Of a stretch of DNA of 64,000 bases, positions 55,481 through 64,000 are shown piece after piece (within the stretch, counting starts at the first letter, position 1; each line of letters starts with the position of its first letter). This stretch comes from Morella rubra (lineage: Eukaryota; Streptophyta; Magnoliopsida; Fagales; Myricaceae), in NCBI GenBank assembly GCA_003952965.2, contig RXIC02000499.1, forward strand, positions 26,616 through 90,615. The letters are read 5' to 3'. The notes below the pieces were generated by a model, which worked only from the letters and a program-made list of their open reading frames with translations, ran no database searches and had not been told where the DNA came from. The translations under genes and the position numbers were made by a program.

Positions 55481-55980
55481 CATAGAGCAGAAGAAAGCCA
55501 AGCATTTCCCATTTAAAGAGTTTTTGGGAGCATTGGCTATGTTCATGTGCCTGATCAAGAAAGATCCAAGCTTGATGATAAAAGTAAAAAGCACATCTTC
55601 ATCGGCTATGATCAAAGATCCAAAGGCTACAAGCTTTATAATTCAAGTGCTGGGAAGACGATCATTAGTAGAGATGTGGAATTCGATGAAGAAGGTTCGT
55701 GGGATTGGAGTGATCAAGAAAAGGAAAGATATGATTTCTTTCCATTCCTTGAAGATGAAGATCCAGGAAATGATGAACAAGAGCTCACAACACCTCCTCG
55801 ATCACCAAAAATTCCTAATACTCCTTCATCATCTTCTCATGAAGGAAGTTCAAGTGAAAGGCCATCCCGAATGAGAAGTCTTCAAGACCTTTATGAGGTA
55901 ACGGAGAATTTAAGTGATGATCTAACTCTTTTTTGTCACTTTTCCCGATTGTGAACCAATAGGTTTTGAAGAAGCGGTGC

Positions 55981-57183
55981 AAGACAAAAGATGGAAAATT
56001 GCCATGGACGAGGAGATCAAATCCATAAAGAAGAATGACACTTGGGAGTTGCAACTTTACGGAGGGACAAAAGCCCATTGGTGTGAAGTGGGTTTTCAAA
56101 GTGAATAAGAATGCCAAGGGAGAAGTAGAAAGGTTCAACGCAAGATTGGTGGCAAAAGGTTATAGCCAATGTCCTGGGATTGACTATGGAGAAGTGTTTG
56201 CCCCGGTTGCTCGATTGGAGACAATTCGAATGATTGTTTCCCTTGCCGCACAAAACAAATGGAAAATTTATCAAATGGACGTCAAATCGGCTTTCTTGAA
56301 TGGAATTCTTGAGGAAGAGGTCTATGTTGAGCAACCTATGGGTTATGTGATCAAAGGGCATGAAGATAAAGTGCTGAAGTTAAAGAAAGCTTTATATGGC
56401 TTGAAACAAGTGCCGAGGGCATGGAATAGTCGGATTGACAAATATTTTCAAGAGAATGGATTCACCAAGTGCCCACATGAATATGCTCTCTATGCTAAGG
56501 TGCGTGAAAATGGAGATATTTTGCTTGTATGCATATATGTTGATGATTTAATTTTCACCGGTAATAATTCAAGCATGTTTGAAGAATTTAAGAAAGCCAT
56601 GACTAGAGAGTTTGAAATGACCGATATTGGTCTCATGTCTTATTATCTTGGCATTGAGATCAAGCAAATGGAGGATGAAATTTTTATCTCTCAAGAAGGT
56701 TTTGCAAGGAAAATTCTCAAGAAGTTCAAGATGGAAGATTGTCAATGCGTGAGCACTCCGGTTGAATGTGGAGTAAAATTGTCCAAGTATGAAGAAGGAG
56801 AAAAGGTAGACCCCACAATGTTCAAGAGTCTTGTTGGAAGTTTGAGATACTTGACTTGTACAAGACTGGATATACTTTTTGGAGTTGGATTTGTTAGCCG
56901 ATATATGGAGTCACCAAGCATAATGCATTTCAAAGCGGGGAAGAGGATTCTTCGTTATGTCAAAGGTACTATTGATTTCGGCCTTCTTTATTCATTTTCT
57001 AATGAATTTAAGCTTGTGGGGTATAGTGATAGTGATTGGGCCAGAGACTTGGATGATCGGAATAGCAGTACCGGGTTTGTATTTTATTTGGGAGGTACGA
57101 CATTTACTTGGAGTTCCAAGAAGCAACCAATTGTGACACTCTCCACATGTGAAGCTGAATATGTTGCCGACATCTTGTGTTAG
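55981..57183 (+). CDS. reverse transcriptase-RNase H of the full-length copia (long open part)
   Basis: The longest open frame in the window (382 residues from 56035). RT motifs in order: '[18 protein letters not shown]', '[19 protein letters not shown]', '[11 protein letters not shown]', '[18 protein letters not shown]', '[20 protein letters not shown]', the catalytic '[12 protein letters not shown]' (about 56530), '[10 protein letters not shown]' and '[13 protein letters not shown]'. RNase H begins '[18 protein letters not shown]' and runs to 'STCEAEYVA'. The frame then shifts at about 57175; the remaining RNase H ('FVDNKSAIALVKN', 'DRSKHIYTRFHFL') is in another frame to 57438. RT copies the element's RNA in particles. 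Alone it would lack the RNase H end. Confidence 0.9.
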
Positions 57184-57439
57184 TCATGCAATTTGGTTGA
57201 GAAGGTTATTAAGGAACTACACATGGCAGAAAAGAAAGAATGAGATTTTTGTTGACAACAAGTCAGCAATTGCATTGGTGAAAAACCTGGTCTTTCATGA
57301 TAGAAGCAAGCATATATATACAAGATTTCATTTTCTTCAAGAATGCATTATCAAGAATGAAGTGGAAGTCAAATTTGTGAAGACCCATGATCAAGTTGCG
57401 AGATATTTTTACGAAGCCTCTCAAATACGATACTTTTAG
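57149..57439 (+). pseudogene. C-terminal RNase H segment, frame-shifted
   Basis: 'HAIWLRRLLRNYTWQKRKNE', 'IFVDNKSAIALVKNLVFHD' and 'VEVKFVKTHDQVARYF' complete the RNase H domain started in the preceding frame. Ends with a stop at 57437-57439, about 40 bp before the polypurine tract. Confidence 0.9.
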
Positions 57440-57488
57440 CAAGTTATGAATGTTGCTTGGAGTTACCAAGAATAAAGTTTAAAGGGGG

Positions 57489-57774
57489 GTGTTGAATAAT
57501 AAACTTTAATTCAACGAAGTGTTGTCTTTTGGGTGATTCATGAATTAGTGTAGGTTCATCTTGAAAGTATTAATACATGTATTTGGGTATTTCATGTACT
57601 TGGGTAGTTCATGTATTTAGAGTTCATGCTAAGTGTATTCATAAGTCTATAAATACCTATGTATGCATTGATACAAAGCAAGCCATTGAAAAGCAATACA
57701 GTGAAAGAAAATTTCAGAAATAGTATCTCTTCACTCTTCCCTATAGAATAGAATTCCTTATCTTTACTCCAACA
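57489..57774 (+). repeat. 3' LTR of the full-length copia
   Basis: 286 bp, 'tgttgaataataaac' to 'tactccaaca', matching the 5' LTR. Preceded by the polypurine tract and followed by AAGGA. Confidence 0.95.
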
Positions 57775-57779
57775 AAGGA

Positions 57780-58270
57780 AACTATCAAATCCTGTATAAA
57801 GTTATGGTAAATTTAGTTTTAAGAGATGACAAGTAACACCCACTCTCTCCTCCTTGTTTATGCCTCTTTCCACTCCGCAAGTGCTACTGAGAGATTCCTC
57901 CATCGTTTGGGTTTAAGGTAAATCACTTGTGAACCATTCTCCAATTTGCTGAAGTTTGAATTTTGAGATTGAAGGACTGTGGATGCAATTAGATTTTGTA
58001 TAACTCTCGTTTCATTCTGGATGTGTCCAGTCAAGAAAGGATTCTTAAAAGACATAATTCTCTAAAATTTTCCAAATTTTTGAGTATTTCGAATTCACAG
58101 GAGTTAACGAGATACTAGCTTTGCTTGGAAAGGAAAAAACAAGAAGAGAAGAAGAAGAAGAACTATTTGCTATTTGTTTCTGTTCAATCCCATTCGTTTG
58201 CTAATTAAAGTTTTGGGATGCGGAGTTGGACGCAGAATCCTGCGGATTTGGTCAGCGAAGGTAAAACATA
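57780..58270 (-). repeat. conserved duplicated block Y, copy 3
   Basis: The minus strand reads 'MSFKNPFLTGHIQNETRVIQ', 'NLIASTVLQSQNSNFSKLE', 'NGSQVIYLKPKRWRNLSVAL', ending 'AEWKEA' with a stop at 57858: a clean 65-residue frame. Homologous to 41570-41990 and to 31490-31740. Separated from DUF247 copy D and block X by the copia insertion. Confidence 0.45.
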
Positions 58271-59084
58271 TATTCTCTTATGTCTCGACTTGGGAAACTT
58301 TTTTGCCATTTACTGAAAGTTTACTCTTTGCGGTATGTTACTTTGCAAAATTTTTATTCTTGAATATAAATATATTCAACAAATTTTGCAAAAATAATAT
58401 AAAAAATTTCCAAAATTCACACAAACACCATTACCTTTTACATAATCTCAAACAACATTTTACACAAATTTCAATACTTTTTAAAAAAAATTTTATTATA
58501 ATCAAATCTTCTCTCTATACTTTTTTTTTTACAAAATATAATATTTTTATTAAATAATTACATCAAATCATCTCTTCTCTATAACTTTTTACAAATCCCA
58601 ATAATTAAATATATCTTTAAAACTTTTCATTAATCTTTTACAAAAAACCTATAAAACTCCAAACTACATAAATATTCATATTTCTATCAAAATTTTTTAA
58701 AAATCTTACAATTTTTTAGAAAACGAACATCCCTTTTATGTGTTTGGATGGACAAAAAACGATTTCCCTTATAAATGTTTTTATGAGAGGTGGTACCTGT
58801 GAAGTTTGTAAAAAGGTAACTAATAGATTTAAGTCATTTAACAATGCACGTTATCTCGGACGAATTCCATCAAAGTCTGCAGGCTCATAGGAAGGAAGCC
58901 CAAGTAATACATATATTCTTTAATGTTTTAAACTTTTATGCAATAGTCTTGCTCTCACGGGTGATAGTTTAGTGAAGAGAACTAACTCCTTGCAGGGTGG
59001 CTAAATTTTCCCACTTGGGTTTTCTATTATTTTTTAAAAAATTCGCAATTTGGTCACTAAGTGTACTTTTTGGGGAAAATACAC
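58271..59084. other. no gene recognised; partly a duplicate of 42000-43450
   Basis: AT-rich spacer. The 'ctccttgcagggtggctaaa' stretch near 58987 matches 43387. Confidence 0.5.
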
Positions 59085-59470
59085 TTTCTACTCATAAACT
59101 ACAAGGTCTATGACACATTGCACCCTAAACTACCAGTTTTGACACATTGCCACTCTCTAACTATCAATGTTAGACACTCTCCACTCTAAATTAGTCACTG
59201 ACACATTGGACCATTTTAACTGCCAATGTTATATACTTTGCACTCTCGTTTCGAAAATAATACCCCAAAAATTTAATTAATTGACTATAATATTTTCAAT
59301 ATATTCAAAGTGGGTCAAGGGCATTATCTTCATTTTAGTCTAAAATTTTGATAGAGGCTGCAAAGTGTCTAAGAATGATAGTTAGAGAGTGGCAATGTCT
59401 CAAACATAGTAGTTTCGGGTGTGTAAAGTATAAAATCTATAGTAGTTTGTGGATAAAAAGTGTATATTTT
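59085..59470. mobile_element. MITE with long imperfect terminal inverted repeats
   Basis: The left end 'atacactttctactcataaa' and the reverse complement of the right end 'atacactttttatccacaaa' continue as inverted repeats for roughly 90 bp ('gacattgccactctctaact' on both sides). No coding capacity. Confidence 0.55.
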
Positions 59471-60361
59471 TTTATAATTTTTATAATTTTTTTTTATTTT
59501 TTTATATTTTAGGGTCACCGAGTCGATTTTGTCTTTGTGGACTATTTTACTCATTTTTCTGTTCACTCTTTTGTTTTGCCCTTCTTAACAAGATGCAGTT
59601 AACATGTCAATATATATGCTAGCTTAGCTTCATTAATCCACATCTGCGATCCCAGTCAAGCTTTATAATAGAAATCGACGTAGTTTAGTGAACAATATGA
59701 TCGAACTACACTAATTGAAATATGATTTTGTGTAATTGAATTGAAATATGGTTCACTCAGAAGGGTTCATTCTGCACTCTTACTCTCGAACATCTAGGTA
59801 GAACAATTAAAATAATTTTTTTCCCAAATAGCCTGACTCATTTCCTCTCATTTCACTCGCCTTTGTTTTCTTCAGTTGAAAGATGTTGTGTTTAAGATCC
59901 CTTCTGAGTGAATCACCTGGCAAAACTCATGTCTGAATCCGTTATGATAAGTTATCTGTCTTGCATTGGTATTATTCAGAACGAAGGTGGATGCTTTTGA
60001 AATGAAATTGAATTGAAATATGATTATGGGCAATTGATTATGCATAATTGAATTCAGAACGAAGGTAATTTTGCCTTAGGTATTTGAATATAATGGTTCT
60101 TTGTTGCTGACTCATTCAATTTTTAGAAGCAATTTTACATTATTCTAATTGGATTGAGTTTGTATTTAATTGAATTGATTTTGGTTTTTAAATTGATGAT
60201 TACTAGATTTACTGATTACTGATTGCTGAATATGAGTTTGAGTTTGTTTGTACGAAGGCCATACTGAAACAATGGTTAGGGCATCTCTCTTATATTGGAT
60301 GTTAAAGATATGACATCTTCTACTCATTCCATAGAAGTTTATTCTTAGAGTTTGGTAAAGA
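59471..60361. other. no gene recognised
   Basis: AT-rich with several short 'aattgaattgaaatatg' repeats (59715-60170). Confidence 0.45.
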
Positions 60362-60965
60362 CACTACAAAAAAGCAAACCACTACTATAGGCCAAAAAAA
60401 CGCTTTGCTTTTTTTTTACAACATTTTTCAAGGTATTTTAGTAGCTTTTTACAAACCGCCGCTATAGACTAATCTTACCTGGCGCGTGTTAAAAAACGCC
60501 GCTGGTAGCATTTTTTTTTTTTTTTTTTTTTTTTAACTCTTTTAAAAACATCTACAACAACGGTTAGTGACTGCCACTAAAGGTCTGTGCCAGGGTTTTT
60601 TTTTTCTTTTTTTTTTTGTTTGTTTGGTATGTTGCCGCATTTTTAAAACACCACTAAATCATTTTTAAAAACCTGCATTTTTTCTTGATTGACCTATAAT
60701 ACAAAATTTAATTAATTGATGTAAAAACATAAAGATGTGTAATAAAACAAAATATATTTCATCATTGACTAAACAACCACGTCTTACAAGTTTTGCAACG
60801 AACACAAAGAAGTTATAAAAGTTTCTAAGTAATCTAAAAAATAACAAATAATTACATTTAACAACAAATAACTATAAATTTAATCCTTAGCAACTTCAAG
60901 GCTCTAGGACCTTCTACACCAACACTATCTGCACCATCATCACTAGCACCACTAGCACCATAATC
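60362..60965 (-). mobile_element. CACTA element 3' terminal region, second copy
   Basis: Begins 'cactacaaaaaagc' with subterminal repeats 'ccactactataggcc' and 'accgccgctatagac'. 60660-60860 is homologous in inverse orientation to the CACTA end at 20560-21098. Further in, the minus strand reads 'YGASGASDDGADSVGVEGPR' then 'ALKLLRIKF', possibly the end of an element protein. The opposite terminus is not in view. Confidence 0.65.
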
Positions 60966-61716
60966 ATTGGCTGCAATTGCAATATTGAAAATTTAGTGGT
61001 TATTTTAACCAAAAATCAATACATACTGCCTTCTCAAAAATGAAAGAACAGCATTTAAAGGAAAAAAATATGCAGGCATCTGTAGAAATTAATAATTATA
61101 TCATCATATCAAATCTATTATGTACACTCTAGAACTTGAAGTTATAACTAAAACAGATGCCTGAAAATAAAGAAAATGCATAAGAAAACAATGCCTTATA
61201 ATCTGGCACTTTGACATACTCTAAGGAGACAAGAAGAATATTCTCTGGCTTCAAATCAGTGTAAATGAGGCGCAAATCAGGCATAACTACAAACATTAAC
61301 ATGTAATTGAGTCAAGAAGAGGTGAAAATAGATTACCAACAATTATCAATTTCATGCCTGTTCAAAAAAGTAAATTTATTTGAAGGAACATTCATTGCCC
61401 CTTCAAGTGATTGCCACAACTTCTTTCTTTTCATTGTCAATACATTCCAAGACTAGCTCAAATGTCCCTGCAAAAGTTTTGGAGTAAAAAATCACGAGAA
61501 GCAAATGAAACCCATAAATATTACTGAAACTTCAGATTCAATATGAATTTTTCACAGCACAAAAGGAATTTTTACCCCAATATTCCAACCCCAAAAAGAA
61601 AACCAGAGGAATATTTAACTTATACAAACTAGCATCTAAAGAAGATATCATTTTGCAAGGGACAAATGATGCTGAAAACATATAAGGCCGCTGCTATGGA
61701 AAATAAAAATTGAATG

Positions 61717-63079
61717 TGTTAGCCCAAGGTTGTTCTTACAACAATCTATTTTGGTTTTGATGATAACAAGTTTTCATACTTATTCAAGACTATTAGATTT
61801 TACATTGAAATTTCTTTTCAAGAAAATTATTTTTAGAATATCAAGGTTTCTTATTTTAAAATCTCTCCAAGCATACTTGATCATCATTACTCTTGCTAAT
61901 TGATCATCTTTTATTGTAAGTATGTAAGAATATTTTTGAGATTTATTGAATTGGGGTAGTTGTTGTTAAAGAACAATTTTTTTGTCTAAGTGTTGGAAGT
62001 GTCGACACATTGAACCATAAGTGTCGACACATTGAACTACTACTCGAGAGTTGTTTTTCAGAATCTTTCTAAATTTTTTCTAAGTGTTGAAGTGTCAACA
62101 CATTGGACCATAGTGTCGACACATTGAGTAGTACATTGAGAGAGTTTCAGGTCAGTGTCGACACATTGAACTAACACCCGAGAGGTTGTTTTCAGGCCAA
62201 ATTTTAATGTGTCAGCACATACCATCAATGTGTCGACACATTGCACGATTTTGCAGAAATCCTGGAGCAACGTCAACTCATCCAAAAAGTATCCAAATGG
62301 TCTTAAATGACCTCCAACGGCACTCAAACTTTACAAGAAGACCCTTGGTGCCCTAGAGCTTTAAATAGAAGAAGATGGAGAGAGAAACGGTGGACGTGTG
62401 CGCTATTAACTCTTGGAGCCCTAATTTCTAGAGAGAGAAAAAGCTTTCAAAGAGAAAGAAAGCTCCACCAACCAAGAAAGCTCGTACTCCCACTTGCAAA
62501 TACTATTGCTTTCTTTGTGAATCTTGTCTCTTTGCACACTTCAGTACTTCATACTTGTTTATTCGGCTTAAAGAGCTTTTACTAAGATTCCCTTTGTACT
62601 CATTCTTGAAAAACGTGAGTGTTTGGGAAAACACTTGTCCTACTTGTTGGGTAGAAGAAAATCCTCTAGGTTGTGGGGATTTGTGAGAGTGAGTTAAAGT
62701 GTAAGCTCAAAAACACTTTGTAAAGGTTCCTTAGCACCCGAGAAGCTAAGGTGTACTTCCTATTTGAAGATAGTGAAGAAAAGCCCAAGGAAGTCAATAG
62801 CCTTGGGGGTGGACGTAGGCAAGTGTTGGCCGAACCACCTAAAAGTCACGGTGTCATCTCTCTACCCTTATCTCTATTTATTGTTGATATCTATTTATTG
62901 TGCTTCTTTAACTATTCCTTTTATTCTTCATTATTTCCTTGATTGTTTAGATCTACTCTCTTGCTCTTTAGAAAAAGAAAAAAAGGATCTCTACAAATTC
63001 GGTTTTATAAGAAAATGGTTAAAAGTTTTTTTATAAAACCCAATTCACCCCCCCTCTTGGGTTGTTTTTTGCTCTCTTA
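61717..63079 (+). repeat. solo LTR (SIRE-like) in the kinase intron
   Basis: 1363 bp, starting 'tgttagcccaaggttg' and ending 'ttgctctctta', flanked on both sides by GAATG (61712-61716 and 63080-63084). There is no internal element sequence, so it arose by LTR-LTR recombination. Its 3' half is homologous to the LTR at 2960-3896. It sits 15 bp inside the intron that follows the 'MGEG' exon. Confidence 0.9.
61995..62250 (+). promoter_or_regulatory. cluster of TGTCGACA palindromes in the solo LTR U3
   Basis: 'tgtcgacacattg' or one-base variants ('tgtcaacacattg', 'tgtcagcacat') occur about seven times in 250 bp upstream of the presumed transcription start. Confidence 0.7.
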
Positions 63080-63124
63080 GAATGAAGTACTGACCTTCTC
63101 CCATTTTGTTGAGAATCCTGTCTG

Positions 63125-64000
63125 CAAGCATAATTAAAAGAAGATAGAAGCTTAGATACTAGTGAAAAAATTAGAAGTTCCAGTACCACTCATGGATCAG
63201 AAGAGGAATAAGGCGACAACCAATGCATGAAGAAATAATGTCATTAAATAAAGCATGTTAAAATAACGTATATACTGGACAACGTGTTTTGTCATGGTAG
63301 AAGAGTTTGATAACTAGAGTCTTTAGCCTCCAAGTTGGAAGGCACAAGGCAACACTACAAAATTTCTTGTCGACATCCACTTTAATTATGTTGAATGCTT
63401 GTAAGTGGCAGTCCAAGCATAACTTTAACCATATTATCCATCTATTCTTCTACATTCAGACGCATATTCTAGACTTTTACTATCCCTTCTTATACATTGT
63501 CAATGAAAGAATTCTTACAAGGGGTGAAAAAAAAAAAAAAATTAAAGAACTATAAAGCCAAACACAAGAATTTCGAACCCTCAAATTCTGATGCAGACTA
63601 TGAGATGATGGTCATCGATAAGACGACAAAGCAAAGGACCGAAACTTCTGGAGTTAAGAAGGGTGGGATTTATAATCGAAAAGATTTCCTTTGTCAGTTA
63701 TTCAGCCAAACTAGAAATACCTATTACTAAGAAACTTTGAAATAAGCCCCTCGCTTGCGAGATTACTTTGCTCAATTAATAGAGAAAAAGGAGAAAATAT
63801 ATGAAACTGGTAAGAGCCCCTTAACATAAGCAAAAAAACCAAACTTTTAATCCCAAGAAGAAAATTCAGAACCAAAGACACCCATTTCCAACACTTAAAA
63901 ATTTGAACATGAAAAAAAAAATTACACAATTGCATAAGGATTGGAAAACAGAGGGGCCGAGAGCTTTACCTAGTGGAACTTGACCAATTTTCAGTCAACG
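63125..64000. other. probable upstream intron or flank of the kinase remnant
   Basis: No further kinase exon is recognised with confidence. A CACTAG|GTAAAG junction at about 63969 on the minus strand could be a donor. Plus-strand frames here are unremarkable. Confidence 0.3.

Larger units (their letters stand above)
53195..57774 (+). mobile_element. full-length Ty1/copia retrotransposon
   Basis: Complete structure: 5' LTR 53195-53512, primer-binding site, gag, protease, integrase, RT, RNase H, polypurine tract (57478-57488, 'ttaaaggggggtg'), 3' LTR 57489-57774. A 5-bp target duplication AAGGA lies at 53190-53194 and 57775-57779. The LTRs differ at roughly 15-20 positions over ~285 aligned bp plus a 5'-LTR-specific duplication, so it is not a very recent insertion. 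It splits the segmental duplicate of the 41-kb locus between its DUF247/block X side and block Y. Confidence 0.95.
61195..63121 (-). pseudogene. LAMMER (AFC-type) kinase gene remnant
   Basis: Exons on the minus strand: 63121-63095 'RILNKMGEG' (start of the glycine loop), donor GTCAGT; 61467-61403, joining in phase, 'TFELVLECIDNEKKEVVAI' then Thr-stop where the catalytic Lys of VAIK is expected; 61286-61195 'MPDLRLIYTDLKPENILLVS' and 'LEYVKVPDYK', the catalytic loop. These follow the AFC1/AFC2 (LAMMER, CLK-like) order, GEGTFGQVLECWDRE / HDLRLIHTDLKPEN / SEYVKVPDYK. Such kinases phosphorylate SR splicing factors in the nucleus. Defects: lost VAIK lysine, a stop, loss of most of the region between the lobes, no GT donor after the last exon, and a solo LTR in the first intron. 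Confidence 0.75.

Noticed and set aside
55416..55874. 152-residue plus-strand frame overlapping copia integrase/RT linker
   Set aside because: The true copia reading ('GYDQRSKGYKLY' and following) is in another frame (55547-55954); this one has no family similarity.
1..64000. tRNA, rRNA, organelle-derived or virus-derived genes
   Set aside because: No tRNA cloverleaf, rRNA core sequence, plastid/mitochondrial gene or pararetroviral coat/movement protein reading was recognised on either strand. Only tRNA-complementary primer-binding sites were seen.

Overview
This is plant nuclear DNA, most likely from a eudicot. It is AT-rich, has no bacterial-style gene packing, and is dominated by LTR retrotransposons (copia and gypsy), CACTA, hAT, MULE-like and MITE elements. 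Between them lie intron-bearing fragments of plant-specific gene families: DUF538, class-B GATA, DUF2358, ent-copalyl diphosphate synthase, F-box, DUF247 and LAMMER kinase. Every recognisable host gene is broken by frameshifts, stops, truncation or insertion. I found no gene I would call intact, and no rRNA, tRNA or CRISPR array.

Layout. 1-2080: a Pack-MULE-like element with long terminal inverted repeats (TIRs) carrying fragments of two unrelated genes, At5g01610-like DUF538 and HAN/GATA19-like GATA. 2960-7535: a SIRE/Maximus-type copia (LTR, gag, PR, IN, partial RT) cut off inside RT. 7536-9960: gypsy gag/leader on the minus strand with a ~1.02 kb tandem duplication. 10.7-11.7 kb: a MITE-like sequence and a copia 3' end. 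12.6-16.3 kb: a DUF2358-family gene remnant (minus). 18.5-20.2 kb: a chromovirus-like LTR abutting a copalyl diphosphate synthase fragment. 20.6-21.1 kb: a CACTA end. 21.6-23.9 kb: a small copia (plus) interrupted by a hAT element, meeting head to head a second copia (minus) that runs to its 5' LTR at 27.9 kb. 28-31 kb: LTR fragment, gypsy-type gag and an F-box remnant. 31.5-38.1 kb: duplicated host blocks fused to an En/Spm transposase-associated domain, then about 4.7 kb rich in TCCGGA-core repeats ending in a CACTA terminus.

38.2-59 kb is a set of decayed segmental duplications. Each contains some of: a small three-exon gene of unknown family (three copies), a DUF247 gene (three copies, all dead), and two further conserved blocks, here called X and Y. 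They are interrupted by LTR fragments, by a ~1 kb non-LTR-like insertion in one DUF247 copy, and by the only structurally complete retrotransposon in the window, a copia at 53195-57774 with two LTRs and an AAGGA target-site duplication (TSD). 60.4-64 kb holds a second CACTA end of the same family as the one at 21 kb, followed by exons of an AFC-type LAMMER kinase whose intron contains a solo LTR (61717-63079, GAATG TSD).

No complete pathway or operon-like system is present. The most informative items are the two-gene Pack-MULE, the uncharacterised small gene family duplicated alongside DUF247, the TCCGGA-repeat CACTA domain, and the LAMMER-kinase remnant next to a CACTA end. Family assignments were made by reading translations against remembered family motifs, not by database search.
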